Of a stretch of DNA of 64,000 nucleotides, positions 10,774 to 23,252 are shown piece after piece. Each line of letters begins with the position of its first letter. The stretch's first letter is position 1. The notes beneath the pieces were generated by a model. It was not told the DNA's origin. It ran no database searches and worked only from the letters and a program-made list of their open reading frames with translations. Made by a program: the position numbers and the translations under genes. Origin of the DNA: Marsupella aquatica (lineage: Eukaryota; Marchantiophyta); the NCBI GenBank assembly GCA_973895155.1, contig OZ316893.1:10354001-10418000 (forward strand), in the 5' to 3' direction.

Positions 10774-13700
10774 ATGGGGAAATGGTGGATGAGATGTGTC
10801 TGCCTTGAAACCAAAGTGACGAAGCCGAGGCAGCTGCCGCTAACGGAAGGCACTGTGGATGCTACTGCCAAGGCTTCCCCAGGGACGGTGCAGATTTCGC
10901 CTTTGGAATCCAAAGATGAAGCAAGTGCATTTTTCAAGGATGTTAGCGACCTTAAACACCTCGAGGAGCTTCTGGAAGAGATTACTAAGGTGTGTACTGA
11001 TAGTTTAAATTAGGACATTATTCGTCTCCTCCGCTCTCCAGTTTTTATACTACATTATTTTCTGTTCATGTTCTGTATACTGCCATGGCGGATTGCAACT
11101 GAATTAGCTTAAACAAACTTTCGGCACCATCGATTGAGATGCGTGGTAATGGAGGATCTCCTCGGAGCAGCGATGAGACAGTTTGATGTGCCAATTTTCA
11201 AAGTCGGAGCCCCCTCCACTTCAAATTTCGACCACTTCACTTCCGATTGGAGGTCACATCTACTGACTTACTCTAACAGAGAGTGAAATGGGCTGTCTGT
11301 GTATGCTGAAGATGAAAACCCGTTGTTGGATTGCGGTGTGGTCAGGCAATTGTCAGAGCTCGCAGCCGAACGGCTCGGAAGGATCTCGCTCCGCCGATGG
11401 TCACCAGCAACCTCAATGATGCAGGAGCAGTACTTAACTCAATTAGTCAAAACTGTCAAGCTTTTAATGTCACACAGGTACACACTCTTGGGTTCTTTGA
11501 TTTCGTTTACTCTGACATTGGTCTGGCGGAGGACCTTTTTGCATCAATCTGCCAGCTGAATTGTTTACTTTAGTTGCCTTCTGACGACGCCGAAAACATT
11601 TTCTCACTCGGTGCTCAGCCAAAGTGGCCATGGAAACTGATGTAAATTGGAGGAGATGACTCTGCCAATGCTTCGAAGAATTCCATGTACTTCGGAAGTT
11701 GATCAAAGTAGCAAACGTTTACAAAAAGGAGGACAACCGTTTACTGTTATGATCTAGAATTCTGGTATTCAGTCAGACTGAGCCTGGGAGCTACTGACTA
11801 TCTGTACATGGTACTGACAGACTTCTGGAACCAAGGCTGCAAATGAGTTGTATAGCGTACTGTGTGCCGTTTTGGAAGGGGTTGGAAACCTGCACTGGGC
11901 TGCTGCAGGACTTTCCATGGTCGCATTTGTTTTAAATCGGGTAGACCTAGTAGGGAAAAATCTGGTTGACTGCCTGAATCTTCTGGAAACTATGCGTGAT
12001 CTAGGGAAGCATGTTATTACTCTGTATCCACAACTCCCAGAACAGGATGAGAAGCTGCGGCGTGCTATTTGTCTCATTACCGAAGGGGCGATGATGTGTT
12101 GTGATCACACGAATTCTGGGGTTGTGGGCAGGTAAGCAGATTTTGTGGGAACCTGATGTTGTGGGAAGTGATCATCGCTTTCACATCCGCTAATAGCTTT
12201 TCAATAGTAATCCAGGAATTTTTGCGATACTTAAACTGCAATTTGGGAATAATTTGCGCGCAAGAGGTCAGGCAACTTCTGATGGTTTCCATTTGATGTC
12301 GTGGACTGCCAGGTTTGGCCTTGCGAATGCAAATAGGGACAACTTTGTCACGATCCAAAAACAGATAAATAACCTATATCCAGAAATCACTTTGACAGTT
12401 AACGAGACCATCCTGGCACAGAATATTGTTTTACTGCGGCAGAGCAGCATGCCATTGTCTCCCCTCAAACCTGAGTATCCCACCAATAAAGGCAAGTCGA
12501 AGATTCGTAATTCCCAGATCTTCATAGAAAGCGTGCTTGAATGGATGGATAACATACTTTGCCATTTGTGACAATGTATTGGCTCCCTAGTACTTGGAGA
12601 TAGATGTCTTTTGTGTGCGTATACTACATTATTGCAAGTTCTCTTCTAATTCTGCCTAATTCCTCGACAAGCTTGCATTTTTGACGTATATTTTGAATTG
12701 CCTGTGAACTGCAGTTGGACTTGTTGAGAGGGTCGACGCTGTCTTGCAAATTCTAGGGGTCGCTAATGAGGAAGCCCTAGAGACAGGCGTTCGAGCTGTC
12801 GTCTTGCATGGAATGGGGGGCATTGGCAAGAGCACACTTGGAATGGCTCTCCATGCAAGCCTACCTTTCAAGGGCCGTGCTCATGCCAAGGTGGAAATCG
12901 GGGAATACCCGACAAATGAAAAGATTAGAGATTGCCAAAAGGACATCCTTGAAAGATTATCTGGTCAGAAGCCGGCAATTGGAAACTACTCTGAGGGCCA
13001 GCAAAAATTGAAATTCTACTTGGAGGAGTGCACTGACCCTATATTGTTGTTTATCGACAATATTTTCAAGGGGGAAGATTTAGAGAAGCTGCTGCCAGAA
13101 ACCCTAGTCCTTCCTGACCGCAGCCGTATAATAGTAACATCTCGTGATGCGAGTGTTTGTGCAGTCCTTTTAGAGAAAGGTGTTACCTGCCACCCATATC
13201 CTGTAGCGGAGCTTGGGCAAGACCAAGCAAGGGAACTTTTATGCCTACAGGTTTTCAACGGTGGTCCACCCCCACTAAGCAAGGAAAGGCTAGTCAATGA
13301 TTTGCTCGGCGTCTGTGGAGGTCTGCCTCTAGCCCTTGAAGTGGTTGGCCGGTACTTAAGGCGGCACAATACAGAGGGCGCATGGAATTTAGCTATAAAG
13401 TCGCTTCAAGAATGTCGCCCTGTGAGTGGTAAAAAGGAAGACCAATTGATTCAGAGCCTCATGTTTAGCTACAACCAACTGTCAGAGGATTACCAAAAAG
13501 CATTCTTGGATATCACCTGCTTGCTTGCGGATACTCCATGGGACTGGCTGGAACCCATTTATGGAGAAAAGCTGGTGACTTTGGAGGAGCTAGCATTGGT
13601 AAATAAAATAAATGAGGGAGATGGTTTTGTGAGGCTGCAGGTTCATGATCTGCTTGTTGCCCTAGGCCGAAGTATACAGCAGGGAACTCGAATTCGTTCA

Positions 13701-15374
13701 GATGCCTTAGACTCTCTACCGCCGTTGTTGCAAGAAAATCATATGGTTGGTCAAACTAAAACCCTTCTCTTTACCCTCTGCTACTTTGTGCAAGCTTGAA
13801 CAAACACATAAGTAGTTTCTATTCCCTCAATAAATGGTTTAACAATTTTTTGGTAAATTTTTGTCAAGGCTTAGGATATGTTCCGAAAGTCGTTCGGACA
13901 TGCTCGCTGACATCGGGAGCATTGTTGTGCAGGAGAATTGTGGCATTGTGGAAGGACTAAATGTACAAAACTGCTCAAAACCTGTTCATGCAGAGAAATT
14001 GGATGCTATGCATAGATCTCTGCGCATTCTTATTCTCCAGAATGTGCCAGTGTGGGGCTTATGCACCAAAAACGCTCATGGCCTTCAGCTGCTATGCATA
14101 GCGTCTGGAGGGCTGCCTTACAAAGATCTTTCCAAATTCAGTCAACTACAAGTTCTCATGATACACAATCCAACTGACTTTGAGTTCGAAAATATGGAGG
14201 TATCTTATATTTTCCGGAAACTTCTTGAATAGTTGGTTTCTCCTGTTTAGGGACAAGAAACTCAAATCCGTTTGTTTGGGAACAGCTCTGCAATTTCAAT
14301 AGCGAGGCCTGGTTGGTTTCGCACAAATGGTGCTCTCAATATCTGTATGTGGAATTGCTGAGATGTTACGGCTGAAGCTTGTTAATGCTTAATCCAGATG
14401 ATAACAACAAGTTTATTAGTTGTATTATCTTGCTAACTTGTAACGATTTAGTAACTTGCTACAATCCATGGTTATTACAGTTTCCTAAGCATCTCAAGGT
14501 GCTTATCCTGGACGAAGTCAGATCATTGAAGTGTCTTCCACCTGCGTTTGGAGAACTCACTTCTGTGCACACGCTGCAACTATCGTGGTGCCCCAACGTT
14601 CTAGCGCTACCGGAAAATTCCTGTCAACTAAAGTCTCTGCATACTCTGATCCTCACGGGCTGTGGAAAATTGAAGAAATTACCGAAGGATTTTCAGCGAT
14701 TACGGTCCCTACAAATATTGGATCTGTCCTATTGTCATCAGCTGCATGGGCTTACCAGTGGATTTGGACAGCTGGTTAGTCTTCAGCGACTTGACCTTTG
14801 TGGTTGCAAAAGTCTCAGAAAGCTACCGGATGATTTTTCTGAACTCAAGAAGCTAGAATTTTTACACCTTGGGGACTGCGAAAGTTTAGAAGCCCTCCCG
14901 GAAGCTTTTGGCAACTTGGTGTGCTTACGAGATCTAAATCTTACTAGATGCAAGAGTCTCGAGCAACTTCCTCAGGGGTTTGAAAACTTAGTTGCCTTGC
15001 AGGTTCTTTCTCTTGAACATTGTGACAAGTTGTCAACACTACCCACAGAGTTTGGTCGGCTATGCTCCCTTGCAACCCTCAGACTCTCAAACTGCCCTTC
15101 TATAGTAGAGCTCCCTCAAAGCTTCTTGCATCTCAGGCGACTGAGCTCACTCGATGTGTCAGGCTGCCCACTGGCAGACAAGGATTTGCTCCAGAAGATT
15201 GAGCAACAAGGATGTCGAGTTGTGTGTGAGAACATCGACTTAGAAGACTTCGAAAACTTTGAGGACTTTGAATACCCTGATTCTCCAGACCATGAAAGTA
15301 ATCCGTATGCTTACAGTGATTCTACTGACCTCGAGGCGGAACATGACTTTGAGTACGGCATGGTGGCCAGTTAG
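10774..15374 (+). CDS. NLR immune receptor: helical N-terminus, NB-ARC, LRR
   Basis: Intracellular pathogen sensor of the plant NLR class. Proposed exons: 10774-10989, ~11346-11477 (start uncertain), 11821-12131, 12313-12491, 12715 to ~13724, ~13868-14199 and 14481-15374. The ~180 residues before the NB-ARC are mainly predicted helix (exons to 12131) and match neither a TIR nor a classical Rx-type coiled coil that I can recognise. NB-ARC landmarks: P-loop GMGGIGKST at 12810-12836, Walker B LLFIDN near 13041-13058, RIIVTSRD, GLPLAL at 13320-13337, AFLDITCLLAD, and VHD in place of MHD at 13641-13649. The last exon has about ten regular 24-residue LRRs (LxxLxLxxCxxLxxLPxxF type), then an acidic, Asp/Glu/Tyr-rich tail. 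The intron at 12492 has a GC donor (AAAG|GCAAGT), and phase 1 to 12715 fits exactly. The junction around 13724-13868 is unsettled because the obvious donor at 13747 would run into a stop. No clear frame-breaking lesion was found elsewhere. Confidence 0.82.
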
Positions 15375-17712
15375 AAAGCCATGGGACCGTTTGGGACAGG
15401 ATCACATGGTAAGTTGAGTATTTTGATCCCATGTAAATCCTCAGCTCCAGAATGGATCGATGGGTTCTTCATCAGTCAATCTCCCCCACAATCCTCATCA
15501 CAACTGTACTGTTAGCGAGAAGTGTTTCTAGTATGTCTTCTTGGTCATGTTGTCAGCTGATGAATGTTTACGTTGTTCGAATGTTGTTTTGTCACCTGAA
15601 ATAATGATTTCATGCGAATACTAAGCCCAATTCTGAATTCAGGTGTCATTGAACACCTAAACATTTCTTCCGTTGCCGAGCGCAGTTCAGAAATTCTCTG
15701 CGTGCAACAGCTGGACTGAAGTTTGTGGACTATGCGTGACAGCGGTACTATTCAAACCTCTGTTGTGAAACCAGTCAATGGTTTTTTTTTGGTTAGAAGT
15801 AAAATGCTCATAGTACTCGGTTTCTTGTCATGCTTTCAAACTCAATATCTCCGAGTAAACAATTTTTAGTATAAATCTATCCAGAGAATTCTAAGTTTAT
15901 ACGTTCGAAGTGATCTGCCTGTTTGCTACTCGAATGGAACAAGCATAACGGCACGTCCTGCTCTCTGTGTAGTACGTTCTGAACCTGCAAAGGCCTCCGG
16001 AGCTATGAGACCCACCGGCGACGAGAAGTCTCCGACTGGCGAACATGTTCTGCAATTTTAGGTACTTAACGGCGCCAGGTATTATTAATCCTCTGATTGA
16101 CCCTAGGTTAGTCATGTTGGTGGTTTGTACTGGTTTCTCCCAGGTAGATTGTCAGGTCGTTGTCACACGGTACATGAATGGTAGCAAATCTGGAAGATTG
16201 TCAAGGGTATTCCTTTCAATTTTGGAACAATGTCTTCTCCTCTTAGTTATGCATACAGATTTCAGTGGTCATTTAATCACACTCTAGGAACGTGTTCCGT
16301 TCTGCTTCCAAAGTGCACAAGCCTGTAAATAATTCGAATCAGGCAACACGTTTTGAGCAATTATTTTCTTACCGCGCCTCGAAGAAATTTGGTGGCCATG
16401 CTATATGGTGGACAATGATTAATCCTTCGAGTCTGTTCCCTCCGAGGAGTCCCATCTAAGGACAAACAACACACATGCCCACATCAGTATGAATGAAAAC
16501 AAGTTGAGTTTCATCGATGCTGGCCCCGGAAATGCGAATGACGCCTGCTACCCGAGAGGCAGTGACTGGAGCTTGAAGATTCACACCATTTCATTCTTGT
16601 GCAGAACTGTCTCCATCCAGGCGTAATGCTCTATCTGACCTCCGTATTCAGTTCAGAGGTTGACGATCATATCATGTGCTCATCCTTGACTTCCCAAGTT
16701 TATCATTCAGTAGTTTTGCATAATGAAAATCGGTGGTATCTGTCCTGATATTTTAATGAGGACAGGCGAAACCTCCATTGTAGGAAGAGATTGAGTGCTG
16801 TTGTTGGGAAAAGATGGTCTCATCAGTTATTCGACTGGGATCTGAAAATGGGAAAACCATGAAGCCTTACTGTTTCATGATTCTTGTTTAGAGGATAAGA
16901 GACTTGACATCTTCGTGACAAAATAGGGACAAGTAGGACGTGACCGAAGACAGCTGAGCTGGAAGGGTTGAAGTACAGGGTGACCAAGCTTGAGACGAGC
17001 ATGGAAAATGTTTCCATTGATCACTTATAAAAACTATTGAGGCCTCAACATTTAACCATCAAGGATATTAAATTCTGACAATTTCTCTCTACACACAAGG
17101 CAACATGAATGCGACGCAAATCTGGATTTCTTGTTTTGTTTATCTTTTCAAAAGTGAACTACCCCGTGTCAATGGCTACCGAGGCAAATTACTTGAATAC
17201 AGCTGGCGTTTACCGTCCGCTGCCCATTCCAGTGAAGAGGGAGTCACTGGGTTCCGCCTAGAGCATGTCCATCAAGGATGCATTCAGTTTGATTTCGCAA
17301 AGATTTGCCAGTTTAACTGGCACCTTCAATGATGGTCGCTTTGATTTTGATTGCATAATCTTCACGAAAAACCAAGGTGACTTGGCTAAGCTTGGTAAGT
17401 ATAAAGCTTTTTCAGCATACCTTGTAATCAGATCAGCTACATGCGAGACTGAACGGCTTAACAGGGTTCAAAGGCAAGTTGTGAGGAAAATACATTCACA
17501 ACGCCTCGTCTCGTAGTAGTCTGGCCCACTTTGAAGTAGAAAAATGCACAGCCCCTGTGCGACGGTCTAGACAGACAATTCAGATACTTCGGACGGTAAC
17601 AGACCATACCACATTTGGCCAGAGACACGAGTAGCATATACAATTCGGAGAAATCATTGTGCTCAAACTTCAGTATTCCAATCGCAATACTTGATTTCAC
17701 TGTATTTCTTTA
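15375..17712. other. Intergenic spacer between NLR and SPB1 (convergent)
   Basis: The two flanking genes converge, so both 3' UTRs should lie here. A short plus-strand open frame at 17265-17516 (starting MSIKDAFSLISQRFASLTG) has some protein-like character. It has no recognised family and no intron support, so it is not called as a gene. I see no RNA gene or transposon structure. Confidence 0.4.
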
Positions 17713-20700
17713 TCAAGTTCTCTTGCCTTTAGACCCATTCATCCCTTTTTTTGACGGACCTTTAGCCATATTGCCTTTCTTTTTCATAGGCTTGCCTCCT
17801 CTACCAACTTTCCCATCTCCACGCTGCCGAAGATCTTTTTTCATTCTTCTATCAACTACAACTCGGCCTTTACCACCTTTGGCACCTACACCACCTTTCT
17901 TGGCGACCACAATTTCCCGCTTCACCTTCTTCGGAGCAGCACTTGCTTTGGCGTATAGTCTCTCCATCTGTCTACCCTTTGCCTTTGATGACAAGTCATC
18001 TTGGTCTGCAATTGCAGTTGCCTTCTGACGAACCTGCTCTAGTTTCTTCACGGCCCTCCGTTTCTTCCTGGCTTTAGCCTCAGCCACCTTTCTTACAGGG
18101 CGGGCATTGATTTCCCTAAACTGGACTTTCATAGCTTCAACCTCCTCTTTCGTGACAGGTTTCATTGGTTGTGAATGCTTTCTCTCATCTTCGGCAAACC
18201 ATCGTGGTAAATTGTCATCATCAAAGGTAAACCTATTGTAAGCATCATCCAAAATTGATTCCCGGCTCTTCTTGCGAAGCATTTTCTTGGCATAAGCAAG
18301 AGTCTCAGCTTTTGCATTGTCGTTCAAATCACTATCATCATCTGAAGACGAGTCATCAGAACCACTGGCCTCCGCAGGGACAACCTCAAAACCAACATCA
18401 TCCTCAGTTACTCCCGCACTTGGTTCCCTCCTATCTGACTCTGAGCTCTTAGTAGTCCAATTGCTTTTCAAAATTTCGGCCTTTTTGTCCTTCCTTTTCG
18501 CTATCTCCTCTAGCTGTTTATCCTCAAGTCGCGCATTCAAGTCGGCAAAGATGTCTTGACTGAACCATTTGTCAACCACTTGATCCTTGGTAGGCTTCAT
18601 TTCATCCATAAAGTCCACCAAGAGTGGATTTTTCTCATCAACCGAGGGTTTTGCAGCTCCACGTTTCTGTATGCTTAAAGGTATCTCTCCTTCTTCCTGA
18701 AATAGACGAGTCAAAATCAACGATCAAAAGGAAATCAAAGTATCTAAGCATCCATCTCTCCTGAAAATTATGAACTCTAATTTCACAGATTCAACCTCTT
18801 TGCTTTGGAGAATAGAACTCATCAAACAACAAACTGGTCAGTGGACAAACCATATTGCCTACCAAAGCTTAAAACAAGCTTCCTCATCTGGAAAGCTAAG
18901 TTCTAGTTCAACAAACAATCACATACCTCCCAAAGTTCTCCATTCTTGTCTGCATTTGCCAGCTTAGCACGCTTCCGACGAGCCGTGCTCCCATCCGTGG
19001 ACTTACGGTAGACATCATAGGCTTCTTCTAGGTATTCGTCAAGCTCCGCATCATACCTAGATTACAGCAGCACATGCAAGCGATAAGAGTTTTACATTTG
19101 CTGTCACAGGCCTGGACTGTAAGATCTAATCAATCATCACAAATTTCCATGGTAATTATCGATGTAACAACACAATAGCGCTTGGAAAGGTAAGTGTTTT
19201 GGACTGAAAAATAGAAGAATGAAGGTCAAAAGTTTGTAGTACCTTTGCCGTTCCTCCTCGGAATCATAATCACTGTCGTCTTCAATCCCACTTTTTGCAG
19301 AACGTGAGTGATTTAGAATATCATCATCACTAAAGTACTCTTCCCCGTCGTCCTCTGATGAAGGAGCATCTTCAATGCGAGCCAGATCCTTCTTAGCCTG
19401 CAGTAAAAATCTCCAGTTATTATGCCCTTTCATGAATCATATTTCATTGTTAAGTAATTCGTCACTGTGAGCGTGCAAGTGATGAGGCCATGGAAGAAAC
19501 GAGTCTTTATCCAATAGGACCAGTATGGAACATCGACACATCCAGGCAATCCATTAAGATCCGTCCAAAATGGACACTCCGACGACTACAGGCACTTTAT
19601 AAAGTGTACGCTCCAAGCAGACACCTGGAGAGAATTGCCCGAAATGCCATGAGTGCCAATCTGGTCAAGAAAACAACAGCCAATACCTTTATCGCAGCCA
19701 GGCCAAAAAGATCTTCATCACCATACTGATCCTCCATGACATCGACTTGCATCCCTGTCGATGTACGAGCCTTTGCCTACCAGAAAACAGACAAAACAAC
19801 CACGAAAGATTTGAGACAACGCCAAACTTCATACTCAACACAGCAAAACACCAATGTTGGTACTCATTCGATTTGTTCTGTATTCAATCAAAAATCGCTA
19901 GAGTCAACACTAACGAGGATCAGAAGGAACAGTTATTACTATTAGGAGTTGTTAAGGTTAGGCTAAGCACACAACTAAGAAAGACGATCCCATGGTATTG
20001 TATATGTCATTCTACCTTGGCCTTGCGCTTTCCAGCCAACTTTTTGGCTTTCCGCTTTTTGGCTTCCATGGCTTCTCGAAGTTCTTCCATTTCTGTAAGC
20101 AGAGTCTCCTCATCGTCAAGCTTTGGGGCTTCCGCTGTATCTTTAGGTTTCTTGACATCATCTTCGTCCTCCGAGGGTTTGAGATCATCCCGGACCTTTA
20201 AGCGCCATCTATATATTTCCCCAAATGTCACAAAGTTGGAAATTGGAGAACTGATTCGTCCTTGCCGAACAATAACCGAAATCAAAATTGAAACAATAGA
20301 CAGATACAGAAAAAAGTATGTAGTTTGAACAATCGTAGGACTCAATAGCATGTCCAAACAGCAGTCACCAAGTAGGAACAACCTCTTCTGGAGCTTCAAA
20401 GCTAATCTCTCTATGGAAAGAAGTGTGCAAAGTTGCACTTTCACTCACTTGAGGATCTGTTTAAACTCTTGCTTTCCTAAAACACGAAGGTCCTCGCACA
20501 ATGTTTTAACCTGGAAAATGAAGCATGCCAGTCAATTGAAATGTCTTGGAATACAGCAATTTGAAAATATTGAACACCACCCGTACTTCTCATTCTACTA
20601 CAGTAAGCTATCGGAAGAGCTGAACAAGAAGCTCACGACATTTGCTAATAGAAATTATTGAGATTCTTATGTGACACCGAGAAAATCAATCGCTCACACG

Positions 20701-23252
20701 CAAGCGTGGCAAAACTGCTCCTATCAATCAATTCTATTCCTCATCGAAGAACGAAATGTGTAAATCTGATTGACAAACACAGCAGATACTAGCTGAATCA
20801 AATTACCGAACACATGACAACGCGCAGTCTGTTACCCATAACATACGGTTTGGCCTAACGGGCGGGCAGATCTCGAAGTTCGTAGCATACCTCCTTCGTT
20901 GTCAGAGGATGGTCCCTGATTGGCTGAGAAGAGTCGTCTTCAAATGTTATGGAATTGATAGTTCCCAGCAAATCCAAAGGCTTTTCAGCCAATACAAATT
21001 CGGAGGCCGTGCATTCTTTAAAAAGAAGTGTTTTCCCATCTTCGTATCTGGAACCAGGAGTGAAACAAAATCCATCACATACGAGTTGCTAGATTCACGT
21101 ACAAGCAAGTCATTCAAAATTGAATTCCCTTCACACTTCAGTCTTAGCTCAAGCATACCGGATTCAGAGGTTAATTCCAACTGCTCTACCGATGTACCAG
21201 TCATTCTATATACTCTCTCGACTTTCTGATAAAACATTCATACCAATTCTGGACGCTTCTCAAATATAACACCTTACCCTTCTCTGTGGCGTTTTTGTTT
21301 ACTCCCTCGGAGGACATCCACCACCTAGCCACGAAAAGAATGTCAAATTCTCAGTTTGCCACAATCGACTAATCACCCAAGTTTAGGGAGCGAAATACAA
21401 GACTCGTGGAGAGATAAAATACTACAAATCAAACCGTGAGGATCTAGCACCTAAGGGGCGTCCAAAGAAGAGAGACCACTCAAACGATTGTCGTTAATGA
21501 CTAGTAGTAATTGCAGAGAAAGCAACGGAGAAGCAGGGTTGTACCTTTGGAGCCTCAACCACTTCTTGAAAAAGATGACGGGAATCCAAAAGCCGTGGAT
21601 CAATTTTACCAGGAGCTCGATATTTCAATCCAATCACATAGATTTCTGCTGATGTTGCACGACTGGCAACTGGCTTTGTAACTTCTACTTTATCGAACAA
21701 CTGTAATAGATTCGAACACATTAGCTCGAGAAACGCATCAAAGAATGGGGTAAACCTTGCAATCTTGTAAGAAACCTCAAGAAGAAGAGCTAGGGGCCGC
21801 TAACAAGAAATGAAGAACTGGGATTCAGATCAAGCATCCAAAATCTGTGTATGATGAAAGCCTGTAGAGAGAAGATGATGAGTTGACCTGTTTAAAGGCA
21901 TAGAGAAGGGCAGTGTAATCTTGGGAGCGAAAAACCTGCATAGCAACAAACACTCCATCTCAGCAAAGGTTTGCAAGTAGTTGCCAGAAACTGAAAAGTT
22001 CTTAAGCCGGATACCGAAATTGTATTGTATGACCTCACAAAACGATCTCATCCACGTTAAAGTTCCAGAAAATAGAATTATAGCCCGTTATTGATGAGGG
22101 GAATTCATACCTTGGTAACAAAGGTACCCCCAGGTGCAAGAAACTCGACTGCAAGCTTGAGAGAATCTAGCACCAATGCTGCCTGCAGCAGTGTCCAATA
22201 AATTTCCATGGTCAATGATGTCACCAGATACAAAGCAAGTGAATCCAATATTAATTCACTGCTCACCGCTCGACACAACTCTATCAAAGTCCCCACATAT
22301 ACATTCTGCTACAAGTGGCACCCTTAATTTTATGCTTTATCAATTCTGATAACTAAAATGTAGACTAGGAACTGGAAACTGGGATACTCCGACCTGACCC
22401 TAAAGTCGATTGACACAAACTTCCCAACGACTTCTCCGCCTTCCGACTGTAGGTTCACCTTCATCAGACTACGACATCGGCTACACTCTGGTTCCCACTT
22501 TCAGATGCTTGAGAACTAAAACATACAGAAAATTTACAGGACAGGGTGCAACTCATACCAGGCCAATATACCAGAAGAAAGCTTGGCCCATGCTAAGCAC
22601 TTTAACCTCCCTTTCCCACGGAAAAACAAATCTAGAAGTGAACCGCCCCATAAAGCTTGACATGGTCAAAGAGATTGGAAGAGGAAGATATGCTGAATGA
22701 GGCATGAACGCAGCAAAAGGCGCAACCATCTCCTTCACCGCAAACCTGTACACTAAACCCTAGATCCCAAACCCTAAACCCTAAGCCCTGCCGCTGAACC
22801 GAAGACCCCAACCCCTCCTAATCAATTTTGGCCGTTACCTGAGACGTCGCCTCGGAACTCCATGCACCACCAACATTAGGTGATCCGTCGTGCAAAACGA
22901 CTTGTAAGACATTATGCCCTTGTTCTTTCATCAGTTTTTTAATTGCAGCCTTGCATTTGACTGTAGTAATATCTTCCTGGAGAGTAAAAGCCCCCCGAAT
23001 TGGCCTGATGGGCACCAAATCTACCCCAATAATGAGGCTTCCCACCGGCATATGCTTCGCAGCGACTTGCATCCATCCTCCTGGCGCAGCACACAAATCT
23101 AGAACAGAGTGCGCCTTCTCTAGAATGCGAAATTTCCGATCTAGCTGTACCAGCTTGAAGGCGGCTCGCGACCTAAAACCCTGCTCCTTTGCCAAAAAGT
23201 AAAATTTATCCAACCGCCCCTTCCCCGTCGTCTTCGTCTTATGCTTACCCAT
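17713..23252 (-). CDS. SPB1: SPB1-type rRNA 2'-O-methyltransferase (FtsJ + Spb1 C-terminal)
   Basis: Nucleolar AdoMet-dependent methyltransferase of 60S ribosome assembly; yeast Spb1 modifies the A-loop guanosine of 25S rRNA. Exons on the minus strand: 23252-22839, 22182-22111, 21935-21888, 21700-21545, 21324-21278, 21047-20891, 20510-20449, 20208-20016, 19770-19687, 19397-19243, 19056-18927 and 18696-17713. They sum to 2502 nt (833 aa); yeast Spb1 is about 840 aa. The FtsJ domain spans ~residues 10-215, with [10 protein letters not shown] as the SAM-binding loop. The K-D-K-E tetrad is visible at K33, D122, K162 and E197. The middle is acidic and Lys-rich ([11 protein letters not shown] type). 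The C-terminal Spb1 domain includes [15 protein letters not shown] and [20 protein letters not shown], and ends in a Lys/Gly-rich nucleolar tail. The start is the ATG at 23252; an in-frame GTG nine bases upstream is ignored. All splice phases agree and no lesion is seen. Confidence 0.96.
22753..22786. promoter_or_regulatory. Telo-box cluster in SPB1 intron 1
   Basis: Three close matches to the AAACCCTA telo-box lie within ~35 bases of the 5' end of the first intron (AAACCCTAGATCCC, AAACCCTAAACCCTAAG). Telo-boxes are typical of plant ribosomal-protein and translation-factor genes, usually near the start of transcription or in the first intron, and raise expression in dividing cells. The setting in a ribosome-assembly gene fits this. 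The function here is inferred. Confidence 0.55.

Noticed and set aside
11040-11345. Additional NLR exon between 10989 and 11346
   Set aside because: Several open pieces exist but no splice pair gave a convincing phase or protein; left out of the model.
17615-18559. Plus-strand open frames rich in Ser, Pro and Leu
   Set aside because: Antisense shadow of the Lys/Glu-rich SPB1 last exon.
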